Source of the DNA: Trichomonas tenax
Lineage: Eukaryota; Parabasalia; Trichomonadida; Trichomonadidae
DNA: 64,000 bases
Reading direction: 5' to 3'
NCBI GenBank assembly: GCA_023091735.1
Contig: JALKBU010000060.1
Coordinates: forward strand, 1-64,000
Below are positions 10,713-22,021 of the stretch, piece after piece; the first letter of the stretch is position 1; each line of letters opens with the position of its first letter. The position numbers and the translations under genes were made by a program. The notes under the pieces were generated by a model. The model searched no databases and was not told the origin of the DNA. It saw only the letters and a list, made by a program, of their open reading frames with translations.

Positions 10713-13700
10713 TTATGATTTTTGAGGCAACTGGATGAAAACCGATGAGTAAGAAAGTGTTTCCAGATTACCATCAAATAGAGTTGACACAGAACCAACC
10801 TTGTCATGTCCATCATAAACATCGACTCTGCAAGATTGCGGGGATAAGTTTTCTTCTGGAGCAGAGGAAAGAACACTTATTGTAACAGTGTTATCACCAG
10901 ATGAACCAATCATTTCATTCTTGAATCTGGCATTATGCAAGATGCAGTTTTCGATTACTAACTCTGCATTTTGGATTCTTCCAATTGCAAAGAACTTGTT
11001 TTGGACCTGCTTTGTCCACGATGGAGTGGACTGATTTCCAAACTCATCACCAAAGGAAACAATCATTCCGGCTTCAGACGGTGTTGGTGGGAGCTCTGTT
11101 GAATATGTAGAGTCATTCTGATAATCAACTTTGTTCTGCGATGGCATTACTGGAATTGAATCTCTGAAGAACTTCGCTAAAAGTGCGCTATAACTCTCTT
11201 TCACGACATCTAAATCAGTTAAAGTACCGAAGAGCGAAGAAATGATGTTCTTCCAGAGATTTCTGGATGAAGGCATATTCATCAAGTTGTTCTCCCATAA
11301 GTCACGAGTGTATGTGACCATTGGTATAATGTGTTGAAGACGCAATGGGAAATCTCTTCTGTGAGAGAAAACAAGATTGAAGTACAAGAATGGACGCAAA
11401 GTCTTGATGTTGAGTCTGTGGAAATACGGAGTGATATTGAGGAATCTTGAGGCACCAAACAAAGAAGTTGGTCTGCAAACTCGAGTGATAAATGCATCTG
11501 GAATATGTGGAAGTTTGCTGTAAAGATTTTCGCTGACTAAAATGTAATAGTTCGAGAATTTGTTGATATGTGTGAAGTGCAGCAATGCATGAATAACATA
11601 CTTTGGCATCATTTCATCAAAGATGAGCAATAGCATTGCACCTTTATCGCTGCATCCTTTGATGATTGTGTTCACAGACATTGGCGTTGATAAACTCTGG
11701 TTTGAGAAAGAACCAACAGTAAGCAACGTCATATCCTTCGTTGTCAAAAATTGTGACATCGCACGACTGTAAAGATCTGTTGGGATCAAATTGTCTACGA
11801 TGACAACAACTGGTCTTGGGCCTGGAAGAGGAAGTGTGTCTGGTGTCGCGAAATTGAAGAATGAGCGAGGTACACTCATAAATCGTCCAGCAACATGATT
11901 CAATAATCTCTGGAAAATTCTCGCAATTGGTTTTTCTCCTACATTCGGGAAATATTGTTCAAAGAGTAAATATTGGGTTTGCAAGTTTGGTTTCATGCAT
12001 AATCTCTCGAAATCAACCATGAACTGGATTCTTTCGTATGAATAGATGATGTTTGTGAAGTAGAAAACCATTTCTACAAATCCGGTTAATGTTGTCATCG
12101 GAGCCATTGGCGTGTTGTCTCTCGATCTGCAAAACTCTTGCAACGATGAAAGAACTTGCAGCATGTAAGTGTTCTTAAGGTCATCGTTGAATATTTGTGA
12201 CTCTGTGTTAGCGAGAGCAATGCAGAGTGATGTGAATTGTTTGAATCTGTGTATTGATGATGGATGTTCATTGGATGGAGCAGTTATTGCTGTCATTGAG
12301 TTGATTGAGTTATGTGTGATTCTGAACAAATCATTTATTAGCTCTGCATCATGCTGGAACTGACTTACAACCGCTGTGTTTTGAAAGAAAGTCTCCCATG
12401 GAATCAAATCATTTGTTGTCAAGTTTGCTAATAGGTTGATTATCTGTCTTGAAGCCGTTTCGATGGCATTGATGTCTTTCGAAAATGCTTCGCATATTTG
12501 CCTGTTGACTGTGAAGACACAGGATTGCTCGAACCATTTCGTTTGAGCGATGTTTTCAACAGAAGAATCAACCAATACTGTTCCTGGTTCGTTGATTCCT
12601 TTCAGTTTTGTGACGAAGAATATTTTTGCAGCAGAAGAAACCTTTGATGCTTCTCCTTCATGAGAAATGGTTCCTGTGGCATGGTGCTGCATCATTATGT
12701 GTCTTGCAAAGATAAAGAATGGATGAACACTTTCATAGCTGTCGATGTAAATGATAATTGGATAACCATTTGATAATGCATGAACGAAAACACTGTAAAC
12801 TGAATCTGATGAACTCGTGAATGCAGCGGAGCAATTTGGATAATTGCCAATGATTGTTTCAACAATGAAATCGAGTGGATCATAGTAAATCATGAATGGA
12901 GATGGAAGATCATAACCAGGAAGATTTGGTTTCTCGTTTAATGTTGGTTGTGTTGGAAGCAATCTTGTGCCAACAATGGAATCGAATACTAACATTGATG
13001 GGAAGATTGTAGAAGTTGCTGGTGATATCAGATCTGTCTCTGGATTCGATAATGGAGAGAAAATGCTGAATTTCTTTTGAACAGGATAGAAAATGTCAAA
13101 CAGCAGTGGCTGTTCAATCATTCTATTGGAAGAAGTGAATGGAGCTGCTGTGATTCCAATTTGTGTATAAATTTCTTGACGCTTCTTTGCAGGAATGTTT
13201 CCAAAACCAAACTCGAAAGCAGTGAAGAATGCCGACCATGTTATAACAGACTGATCAATATTTTCGAAGATTGAAAGAGACTTATCAATGTTTGCAATTG
13301 ATTTTTCAGCAATTTCAATAGATTTCTTGACTATTGTTGGATTGGCAATATATGCATCCATTATCCACTGTGGGCATTTTCCATTTCTTATTTGATTATC
13401 GAGTCTAATTGTTAAATCTTTGAGATTCGTTTCGAGTTGTTCAATTTTTCCTTTTGTTAATTCGATCTCATTAAGAGGTTCATTCATTGATTGAGTTATT
13501 GAATGAACATCTTCTGTGCAATCACAGAACAACAAAATTATACATATGAAGTCAAGAAGATAATTTACCAATGGAATCGGAGATCTATATTTTTCTCTAT
13601 CGGCATCAAATTTACGAAGCAACTTTTCTGGTGGAGCGGATCTGTTTAAACCGTAATTAACAAGCTTCTGGATCTGGAATGCATCAACTGAATCCAAATG

Positions 13701-16700
13701 GAACTTTTTAATAGCTAAAACTAGTTTGGTATCTTCTGCTTCGCCAAAGCATTCAGTGAGATTGTTGATTCCTGTGAAACTAAACACATCAACAAACATT
13801 TGAGCGAACTCAGAGATATGGTCCTTCTTATCAATCCATTCGTGCATCATCTTTTTTTGTTCAAGAGATGTGAATGATGTTAATGATTTGACAGCAGAGT
13901 CAAAATCTTCAGGAATTGTCTTTGAAAGTTTGGACTTCAATGAAGCGATCTTTCTTCGTTTATCTTCAACATCTTTGTTCAAGTTACTCAATACTTCTCT
14001 CTTTTCTTCAATTTGCTTTCTGAGATTGTCTTTGTGTTCAATCATTTTAGCTTCTTGATCATCAGAAATAATTGATCCACTTGAAATATCTTCGATCATT
14101 TGCTTCATCTCATAAATCTTCTTCTGGTGATCAACGAAGTACGTCAGCATATGCTCGAGTTTAATTGCATTTTGCTTGAAGTAGCCGACCCGCTTTTCAA
14201 CAATGCTTTCGAACAAATATGGATTAATTGTGAGATATTCTTTGAATATATTTGTGATACTTTCGTACTTGAGTTGTTTGTCCTTTAATATGTCCATTGT
14301 ATCCATATATCTGATTATTAACATCTTCTTCTTGAATAATGGTGGAATAATAGTATCATATTCTTCTTTTGTGCAAACAATGAAGAATGAAGCATACTTG
14401 CAAACTTCTCCAAATATTGGGATGTCTTGGCGATTAGGATCGAAGTAATACTTGAAGATTTGGATATCTGCTTGTTCGAAATATGTTGAATACTCAGGAG
14501 ACTCATTATTAAGAACAATGAAATCAATAATGTTGAAAACTTCATTAGCATTCAATGATTGCATGTCGAAAATAATTGCGTGTTTCTGTCTTGTTTCGCC
14601 TGCTTTCACAAGGGCGGAGAATAACTGTGTTCTAAATCTGTTATTCAATACAACATAATTAACACCAGCAATTTTTGTCGCGGGAAAAATTGTGTCCGTT
14701 ATAACAATTGCGCTCATGTTCTTGTTTAAGACTTCAGAAAGCTGACTTGCAAATAATTTGTCTGAGAGGAATTCGCAGTCGTTTTTGTTCTTGTTTAGCA
14801 TTCTTTTGATTTGCGTTGCACTGAAGTTATATGGTTGTGCTGCTTTAACAGCAGCATCAATACCGAAGAATGTTGAAGTCAAAGCGAAGAAATCTGTTTC
14901 GTCACGAACATTCGGAAGGAATTTTGCGAATTCGATAGCTTTGTGGAAATCTTTGCTTTCCATGATGTAATCTCTAAGGATATCAAGTGATTCTGTCCTG
15001 ACTGCTGTTGTTGTAATTTCATCAACTTGAACTAAATCGTGATCGAACTCTGTGATCAAATAATATTGAACGCCCATATCATTGAACAAAGAAATATCTG
15101 TTGTTGTGCAAATTAAGTGGATACCTCGAACATTCTGATATTTGTCGAATGTTCTGAAGAACAAAGATCCAAACATTACAAGAGCTTTAATGAACTTCTT
15201 TATCTCTTTATTAGCAGATTGGATATCGAAAATGCAAGCGTAGATTTCACCATCAAAGTTTGGACCAAATAATCCTCTTGTGATGAATTCAAGGTGATTG
15301 ATGATGCTCATATCAAGAGTTTCATTGAATGCTGAGGAGAAAAGAACAATGTCTTCCGGCTTTGTCTTCTGGAAGATCATATTTTTCAAATACTGACGCT
15401 TTCCTGATGACATTTCGCCTTGAATCAATATTGGAATATTCATTGCGAAAGGAGTGTCAAGTTCGAACTGTTTTGTTAATCCAATTGATTCTGCTTCTCC
15501 AGTAGCGAAGACTGCTTCTATCGTTGTAATAGCTGCGGCAGCTGCATTTTCTTTCAAGAATCGCCTGATCAAGTTTATCTTTGACAATGCAGAGTTAAGG
15601 ATATTTTCATCTGTGTCTAATATTCCACCAACGTAAACTCTTGCCAATGGTTCCAATTGATTGTAAACGTTGACAATTTCTGGCTGCTGCAAAGCGATTT
15701 GGATGATATCAAAAACGCTTGGTTCTGGAGAAATCCAAGCATTAGCACTTAAATTTTCGGCCTTTTGGGAAATATTAAGAGCAACTGGGCGACATCCAAC
15801 AGCTTCAAACATAATCAAATCATCTGTAATTGAAACAAGTTGGAACTTTGCGATATCAATACTTTCCTTGAGAGCAGCATAAATGCATAACATTGTCATC
15901 TGATGATCTCTTGCTAAGATATCAATAGATGTGGCGTATGGAATATTTGGATAGTCTGGAGATTGCGAGTGTGGTGCAAATGCATCAAATTTATCGAAGA
16001 TCCTTGTTAATTCATCGATCTTAACTTTGATGAATGTTGGTATTGTGATGGATAATGGTTCCTTTGGAACAACGAGTTTGCTTGTCAGTATGTATTCTGC
16101 AACATCGAAATGGAAAATATGCTGCGACAAACCTTCTTCTTTTATCGTGTATCCATTAATCAAACCACGAGCATTATATTGCTTGATTGCCATTGACAAA
16201 TATTCTGTAGAAATTGTTGGCGGTATTGGAATATCCGGTCTAATCATGTTGATCTTCTTAATGAAGTCCTTTGCTGGAACATTTTGGAGATAAATTGGCC
16301 TTAATCTTGTCATTAACCATGTTGGAACCTTTTCTTCATCAACGTGAATCAATGTTTGCCATTTATTAAGTTCAAGCTTCCTGAAATGTGTTTCGCACTT
16401 CATAACTTTCGATTGTGATTCAAGGAGACCGAAGAAGTTCGGGAAAGCAGCAGGAAGATCTTTGACATCAGCAAGTCTAATAACGCATTTGCACGAAGCA
16501 GCACCTGGGAAAACATTTGAAATGTATTTGGAGTCAATCTTGAAGCAAGGAATACCACATGAATCAGCAAATGCTTTGAGAATGTTTCTCGCACCATTCA
16601 TTTGCTTGCAGACTGAAAATTCAGCATTTAGCATGCACGAAGCTAAAGCAAGCATTGCTTCATCCTCTGTATCAGTCATCGGGCCAATATCAGCATGTGA

Positions 16701-19700
16701 AATTAATTCATAACCATAATTGAATGACAAGTTTCCAATATTTGTCATGATTTCTTCATTTCCTGAAGCATTAGTCAAAAAATGTCTCATGTGACGCTTC
16801 CATGCGAAACTGTCTGGGCTCAAGTTTTCTTGCAAATTCTTAAGTTCCTCGAGAATGTCTCTGTGTCTGATTTTCATTGCTGTAAGTGCAGTGATCGATG
16901 AACACTTTGATGCTGATTCTGCCATTATTTCGGAGGCTGCTTTGACGAAATCATTGTTCTTGTTAATTAAAGCTTCCCAATCAGTTCTCTCTTTGCCTCT
17001 TGTGATTGCTGAATTGATTAATTGTGAGAAATATGTTGACTCACCAATCAATAATGATTGCGTTGGATATCTGATCATCCACTGTTTAGGAGGAGTATAT
17101 TCTCTTGCGGATATAGCATCCAAAATTGATGCTCTAACAGCAGTTTGCATTTCTTCTTCGACACGCTGTAAAATATCCACAACTTGAAGTCCTGTGTATG
17201 GGAAATCAGTCCTGAATTGAATCATTTCACCATTTGTTGCAATTACGCCCATAATTGTCTCAATGCCTTTGTTTGTTGTCGTTTGGAAGTGAGACAAAGA
17301 TGGGAAGATTGAAATTAAGTCATTGACAATGAATTTGATGTTTGTGCATGCGAGCATTATATCAATAACATTCTTATCAGTGCAGAAGAAGAAACGTGGG
17401 AACTTTTGGCGTTGTTGATCGAGCAGATAAGTTGCATTGCTCATTATGTACTCACATCTTGTTGTTCCTTCGTCTAAACATTGAACTAATGTTTCTCCTC
17501 TGAAGTAAGCTTCATTTCCACAATAAATTGGTTTTCCGTAATCTTTGTTGACAACTGGATCTGGTTCTTTTGTATCTATGCTTTCCTTCTTGAAATCTCT
17601 ATGTAAAATATCAGAGAAATTGATAGCTTCGATTACAGTTTTCTTATGTCGAGGATCTGATGCCTGTGGATTGTTTGGATCAACAGTAACAATGAGCTGC
17701 ATGACATGTGGATCAAACTTAACTTGTTTAACGAAATCATTGTACCAAATATCAATGAATGATTTTGCTTGTTCTTCATGAGCGAAATGGATTTCACCGA
17801 ACAGTGCTGATGTTACTTCACTCAAAATGACATATTTCGTCTGGAACTGCAATAAATAATAGAAAACACGCCCAAGTTGATATAAAACTGCTTCCCAATA
17901 TAGAACTTGCTTTTCGATGTTTGTATAAAACTGGGAATTCTTCAAAGTTCTAAGATATAACTGGAAGCTTTCGCATGTTGTTAATGCTTCGTAGATACTT
18001 GGGAATGTAATGATTGGAGGCTTGATTGTTAATGATGGTTTTACATCAAGAATTAAAGCCTTCATTTGCAAAATGTACTTATCGAATGTCTGTGATAAAT
18101 CTGCTTGTTGCTGTAAGTTCATGATGTAGATCTTAATTTCGTCTGCGGCAGCTAAAACGTTTTGATCCAAAAAGTCCTTTGTAAGCACTTTTGATTTCGT
18201 TGATTTGTCGCGCTTTATGATATCGAAAATTCCATCCCAGATATCATCCCTCATTTCGATCTTTGATATGATATTGAAGAATGGCATGTATTGATACAAC
18301 AAAGCGTAATGATTTGCCATTCTGTCATATAACGGATGATGAACACTTCGCATTTCTCTTTCACTGTGTTGGTTGATGAATTTGATGAGATCAGGAATAT
18401 TAATATCGATAATCCTTGCATCAGTTATTCTGTTCAATTCGATCATGAAGTTGTTGTAGGCTTTCCAATAATCCAAACTCTTAGAAAGATCTGCCTTAAC
18501 TTTGTTGACAGAATCAAAATTGTACTCTGAATAATCCAATTGGAACGCTGTTGTCTTGAATTGCTCTATTTCGCCGATCAATGAATCAGTATCTTCGATA
18601 ATGTTTTGCAAATCATTGATCGCATCTTCAGGTGGTGTTGTTAAGTCGACCTTAGAGAATTTGTCTTTCTGTCTCTGTTCAAGATCCTTCAGCTTTCCTT
18701 CGAGCTGTGCTTGGCGCTCTTTGAGTTGGTTAATAACTTCAGCTCTCTTCCTTTTGACGCTTTCTTTGGCATTGTTTAATGCTTCTTCAAACTTTTCGTG
18801 TGAAATTCTTACATTCTTGAGATATAGCAAAAGGTTTGGAACTAACAATGGTACTGATGTTTGAGCGCGATTGAAGATAGAATTGACCAACTGAATTGTA
18901 TTCTTGAGGTTTGGAATTTCTCCTTCTGCTTTAGCAATAGCAACGCTGAATTCGGCGTTTTCTTTCAATGACTCACCCATATATTTCATTGACAAAATCA
19001 TATCATTTTCTTTCTCAATGAAATTCATGCAAATGTATTCGAATTTTCTGAAAAGTATTGAGTTGTTTTCTTGAATCGCATTCTTGATATATTCGACCAA
19101 AAATGATCTGAGAGCTCGGACATCAACGAAAAGAAGCTTATGAACATATGTGCCTTTGAATGTTTCGACTTCTTCTAATGTATTTGTGAGTTTCATGATG
19201 TTGTTGATGTAAATTGAAGGATCGATTTCTTTCTTTTTGATGTCTTCCCATGATTCCTTGAAATCATAGATATATCGTGCAGAAGTTTGATACAACTTAA
19301 GTGTTTCTTCAGCGTCTGCATAGCTGTCGTTAATCATTTTGTTTAATAACTTGTAATCATTAGAAAACTGTGGACTTTGTTCGATATATGCTCTGATTGA
19401 TTTTGTTTTCGGTGACATTTGAAGTTGGTTGCCTGATCCTTGTGGATCAATTAACACAGGACGTGTGAAATGCGCGATATATGAAAATAGACTTTCAACA
19501 TGATCATTCACCAACTTCAACATTTCTTTCTTGTCTGGTGTAAAAGCGACATCATTATCTTTGTAATTAAGTTCAAGATGCATTAACATTTGATGTGAAG
19601 AATCGTAAAATGTTTTTGCAAAAACGTGATATTGAGTTTCGAATATATTCAAGAAATATTGTAAAACTGTTTTGTCGCATACCATAAAGAAGTTTCTAAT

Positions 19701-21044
19701 CTTTTCAACTTCAGATTTAGCTTTTTGGACTCTTATAATATGATCTTTCTTATTCTGCTTTTCTTCGACCAGTGAAAGGCTTTTTTTCCTTGGAACTTTG
19801 TATAGATAGTAGAAATCTGATGGAATTTTCTTATCATCGATATAACTGACAGTTTCGAGAGTAACAAGATCGGAATATTTCGAATTTACATCTTTTGCAA
19901 ATTGGCTTAAACTCTCGTGTACACTCTTTGATATTTTTCCAATGATTTCGGCGACTTCTTCTCGGGCAGCATCCAACATATTCACTTCTTTCTCGAACTC
20001 TATTTCTCCGCTTTCCTTTATAGGGAATAATTCGTGTTTCTTGATCTCAGACAATTCGTTTCGAATCTTGAAATGAATTGGTGGAAAACTCAGCTTTGCA
20101 TTCCAGCATGTAAGAGTAAAATTATCCAAACGCCTCGCAAACGTCTTTCTCATCGTTTGGCTGAGCCAAAATCTGAAATATTTGTTAATTTTGAAGTCCG
20201 CGAAAAATTTAATTGTTGAAACCATGTTATATTGCGTTTTGTCTGTAATATATTCATCTATTGGAGTAAAATCTGATGTTCCTGATTCTTTTGCTGAGAA
20301 AACACCTCTTCTTGTCATAGATTGAAATTCATTTTGATGTTCTTCAAGTCTCCTGAACAATCTGAATGAATAAGGATCCATATTATCGATCTGTCCAACG
20401 TGAAATTGAAGAAAATCGTTCTTAGGATCAACAGCACCGATGTATGTTAAAGCATCAGTTTCATTATTTAAAACGAAGTTATCATTCCACTGAGTCTCGG
20501 GCTTAGGTATGATTTTCTCTGTGTGTTGTTTCAAAGAAGTAACAAATTCTCCTTTTGGTTCAATTCGCTTCTGTTTTACAGGAGGAAACGGTTTTAGAGG
20601 GACATCAGCTGGGATTATCGGCTTTGGTTTTGATGATCGAGCAGTTTGTGGTAAAGGCGGAATATTTCTAGTTTCGATTAATAAATTTTTTTTTTGTGTA
20701 TTTCTTGGCGATTTCTGTACTGGTATTGCTGGAGCTCGTATGTGTATTAACGGTTGCATGTTTTCATCGAAATCTATCACTGTATTTTGGAGTTTCATTG
20801 CAGGATAAATGGAATAAAGCAAATCTTCGCCGATATTCTCCTTGAATCCTTTCGTTGTTTTGATTATTTGAAGATTTTCGTATATTTCTGGTGATAAATC
20901 CGCTGATAATCCTTTATTTTTTACTTCAATGAAGGCAACTCTAAGTTTCGGCCAAAAGGAATCGACAGAATCGGGATATTTATTCGTGTTCTGCACAAAT
21001 TCTTGCATGGCTTTGGCAAGGCTCTTGAACAAAGCGCTCGCCAT
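10713..21044 (-). CDS. Dynein-heavy-chain-like protein with degenerate ATP sites
   Basis: 3443 residues from ATG 21044, short for a dynein heavy chain (usually 4000-4600). The order of parts fits the family. There is an N-terminal stem and linker, then an AAA1-equivalent beginning GPMTDTEDEAMLALASCM (near residue 1465). An AAA3-equivalent carries LIQGEMSSGKRQYL (near 1880). An AAA4-equivalent has IIFDMQSLNANEVFNI. A coiled-coil stalk follows at about 2290-2370, with a small putative microtubule-binding tip at about 2400-2500 and the returning coil at about 2525-2560. AAA5/AAA6-like parts and a C-terminal region complete it. In AAA1 the expected GPAGTGKT loop reads VCKQMNGARN. The AAA3 loop ends GKR instead of GK(S/T), and its DDLNMP block reads FDIQSANK. 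Motor ATPase activity is therefore unlikely. It may be a structural or regulatory partner of active heavy chains. One unbroken frame argues against a pseudogene. Confidence 0.82.
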   Translation of the reverse strand: MASALFKSLAKAMQEFVQNTNKYPDSVDSFWPKLRVAFIEVKNKGLSADLSPEIYENLQIIKTTKGFKENIGEDLLYSIYPAMKLQNTVIDFDENMQPLIHIRAPAIPVQKSPRNTQKKNLLIETRNIPPLPQTARSSKPKPIIPADVPLKPFPPVKQKRIEPKGEFVTSLKQHTEKIIPKPETQWNDNFVLNNETDALTYIGAVDPKNDFLQFHVGQIDNMDPYSFRLFRRLEEHQNEFQSMTRRGVFSAKESGTSDFTPIDEYITDKTQYNMVSTIKFFADFKINKYFRFWLSQTMRKTFARRLDNFTLTCWNAKLSFPPIHFKIRNELSEIKKHELFPIKESGEIEFEKEVNMLDAAREEVAEIIGKISKSVHESLSQFAKDVNSKYSDLVTLETVSYIDDKKIPSDFYYLYKVPRKKSLSLVEEKQNKKDHIIRVQKAKSEVEKIRNFFMVCDKTVLQYFLNIFETQYHVFAKTFYDSSHQMLMHLELNYKDNDVAFTPDKKEMLKLVNDHVESLFSYIAHFTRPVLIDPQGSGNQLQMSPKTKSIRAYIEQSPQFSNDYKLLNKMINDSYADAEETLKLYQTSARYIYDFKESWEDIKKKEIDPSIYINNIMKLTNTLEEVETFKGTYVHKLLFVDVRALRSFLVEYIKNAIQENNSILFRKFEYICMNFIEKENDMILSMKYMGESLKENAEFSVAIAKAEGEIPNLKNTIQLVNSIFNRAQTSVPLLVPNLLLYLKNVRISHEKFEEALNNAKESVKRKRAEVINQLKERQAQLEGKLKDLEQRQKDKFSKVDLTTPPEDAINDLQNIIEDTDSLIGEIEQFKTTAFQLDYSEYNFDSVNKVKADLSKSLDYWKAYNNFMIELNRITDARIIDINIPDLIKFINQHSEREMRSVHHPLYDRMANHYALLYQYMPFFNIISKIEMRDDIWDGIFDIIKRDKSTKSKVLTKDFLDQNVLAAADEIKIYIMNLQQQADLSQTFDKYILQMKALILDVKPSLTIKPPIITFPSIYEALTTCESFQLYLRTLKNSQFYTNIEKQVLYWEAVLYQLGRVFYYLLQFQTKYVILSEVTSALFGEIHFAHEEQAKSFIDIWYNDFVKQVKFDPHVMQLIVTVDPNNPQASDPRHKKTVIEAINFSDILHRDFKKESIDTKEPDPVVNKDYGKPIYCGNEAYFRGETLVQCLDEGTTRCEYIMSNATYLLDQQRQKFPRFFFCTDKNVIDIMLACTNIKFIVNDLISIFPSLSHFQTTTNKGIETIMGVIATNGEMIQFRTDFPYTGLQVVDILQRVEEEMQTAVRASILDAISAREYTPPKQWMIRYPTQSLLIGESTYFSQLINSAITRGKERTDWEALINKNNDFVKAASEIMAESASKCSSITALTAMKIRHRDILEELKNLQENLSPDSFAWKRHMRHFLTNASGNEEIMTNIGNLSFNYGYELISHADIGPMTDTEDEAMLALASCMLNAEFSVCKQMNGARNILKAFADSCGIPCFKIDSKYISNVFPGAASCKCVIRLADVKDLPAAFPNFFGLLESQSKVMKCETHFRKLELNKWQTLIHVDEEKVPTWLMTRLRPIYLQNVPAKDFIKKINMIRPDIPIPPTISTEYLSMAIKQYNARGLINGYTIKEEGLSQHIFHFDVAEYILTSKLVVPKEPLSITIPTFIKVKIDELTRIFDKFDAFAPHSQSPDYPNIPYATSIDILARDHQMTMLCIYAALKESIDIAKFQLVSITDDLIMFEAVGCRPVALNISQKAENLSANAWISPEPSVFDIIQIALQQPEIVNVYNQLEPLARVYVGGILDTDENILNSALSKINLIRRFLKENAAAAAITTIEAVFATGEAESIGLTKQFELDTPFAMNIPILIQGEMSSGKRQYLKNMIFQKTKPEDIVLFSSAFNETLDMSIINHLEFITRGLFGPNFDGEIYACIFDIQSANKEIKKFIKALVMFGSLFFRTFDKYQNVRGIHLICTTTDISLFNDMGVQYYLITEFDHDLVQVDEITTTAVRTESLDILRDYIMESKDFHKAIEFAKFLPNVRDETDFFALTSTFFGIDAAVKAAQPYNFSATQIKRMLNKNKNDCEFLSDKLFASQLSEVLNKNMSAIVITDTIFPATKIAGVNYVVLNNRFRTQLFSALVKAGETRQKHAIIFDMQSLNANEVFNIIDFIVLNNESPEYSTYFEQADIQIFKYYFDPNRQDIPIFGEVCKYASFFIVCTKEEYDTIIPPLFKKKMLIIRYMDTMDILKDKQLKYESITNIFKEYLTINPYLFESIVEKRVGYFKQNAIKLEHMLTYFVDHQKKIYEMKQMIEDISSGSIISDDQEAKMIEHKDNLRKQIEEKREVLSNLNKDVEDKRRKIASLKSKLSKTIPEDFDSAVKSLTSFTSLEQKKMMHEWIDKKDHISEFAQMFVDVFSFTGINNLTECFGEAEDTKLVLAIKKFHLDSVDAFQIQKLVNYGLNRSAPPEKLLRKFDADREKYRSPIPLVNYLLDFICIILLFCDCTEDVHSITQSMNEPLNEIELTKGKIEQLETNLKDLTIRLDNQIRNGKCPQWIMDAYIANPTIVKKSIEIAEKSIANIDKSLSIFENIDQSVITWSAFFTAFEFGFGNIPAKKRQEIYTQIGITAAPFTSSNRMIEQPLLFDIFYPVQKKFSIFSPLSNPETDLISPATSTIFPSMLVFDSIVGTRLLPTQPTLNEKPNLPGYDLPSPFMIYYDPLDFIVETIIGNYPNCSAAFTSSSDSVYSVFVHALSNGYPIIIYIDSYESVHPFFIFARHIMMQHHATGTISHEGEASKVSSAAKIFFVTKLKGINEPGTVLVDSSVENIAQTKWFEQSCVFTVNRQICEAFSKDINAIETASRQIINLLANLTTNDLIPWETFFQNTAVVSQFQHDAELINDLFRITHNSINSMTAITAPSNEHPSSIHRFKQFTSLCIALANTESQIFNDDLKNTYMLQVLSSLQEFCRSRDNTPMAPMTTLTGFVEMVFYFTNIIYSYERIQFMVDFERLCMKPNLQTQYLLFEQYFPNVGEKPIARIFQRLLNHVAGRFMSVPRSFFNFATPDTLPLPGPRPVVVIVDNLIPTDLYSRAMSQFLTTKDMTLLTVGSFSNQSLSTPMSVNTIIKGCSDKGAMLLLIFDEMMPKYVIHALLHFTHINKFSNYYILVSENLYSKLPHIPDAFITRVCRPTSLFGASRFLNITPYFHRLNIKTLRPFLYFNLVFSHRRDFPLRLQHIIPMVTYTRDLWENNLMNMPSSRNLWKNIISSLFGTLTDLDVVKESYSALLAKFFRDSIPVMPSQNKVDYQNDSTYSTELPPTPSEAGMIVSFGDEFGNQSTPSWTKQVQNKFFAIGRIQNAELVIENCILHNARFKNEMIGSSGDNTVTISVLSSAPEENLSPQSCRVDVYDGHDKVGSVSTLFDGNLETLSYSSVFIQLPQKS

Positions 21045-21946
21045 TTTTTAACGAGAAAATTTGAATAAAAACTTTATGTATGAAGCCCATTTTCCTAAAA
21101 TAAAGAGAAATCCAATTGTTTCATATCAAATAAAGCCTAATGAAGTCATATTAATAATGTTACAACGAGATTTCAAAAATTCGGAAATTAAAGCATAACA
21201 TGTTTATACACCCTTAAAAATCGATTTTATTTCAATGTGTGTCATTAAAGCATTTTAGCTTCAATAATGTTTATATTTCATTCTGCAAATCAAGCGAGAA
21301 AATCATAAAACCTTTAGTACCCAAGCATTAAATTTGATGCGAAATAACAACGTGGTTCGTAGCTGTAAAGATTCAATCAAAATAAGGAATATCCAAGTGT
21401 TTTTATAAACAATGCGTACAATAGTAATTTTGGTGAACGCTGACTAGGTGCATCTGTACACCCTGTTAATTCGCATGAATTATTAACAATAAAAACTAAT
21501 ATGGGATTTAAAATTAGATATTGTGGAGTAATTAAGAGTTGTATATTACAAATTTTGTCTTTCAATAGTTGCAGTGTAGTATGAGTTGAGTAATTGCCGC
21601 TCATTAAAGAAACTTTTCGAAGATATCAAAGCGTTTAAGATAGCTTTACGTTCTGGGGTTTGGTAAATCTCATCAGTTTATGTCAATCGATTGCTGAACA
21701 TTGACATCGATTTTTACTCATTACTTCCTTGATATTTCATCATGAAAAATGGTAAAATTTCCAACGTAATACCAAAAAGTGCAAAAATATATGAAATGTT
21801 TGGTTACGCTTTGGAAAAGTGACACATTTTGAGTGTTTCGTGGACACACAAAATATCAAAAAAATCGGGCCTTCGGCGCTGGCGCGGCGTCATTATCGCC
21901 TCAGGCAGTTCAAAAGCAATCAAAATTCACCAAGATTTCACCGATG

Positions 21947-22021
21947 TCTCTTTTTTTTCTTTTTTTTCCTTTTCTCCTTCTTTCTTTTTTCTTCTTCTTC
22001 TTTTCTTTTTTTCTCTCTTTC
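21947..22021 (+). repeat. 75-nt uninterrupted pyrimidine tract
   Basis: Every base from 21947 to 22021 is C or T, with T runs broken by single or paired C and an internal (CTT)n stretch. Three overlapping frames read through it, but the residues they encode there are only Ser/Phe/Leu/Pro, so they are compositional and not genes. Confidence 0.9.
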
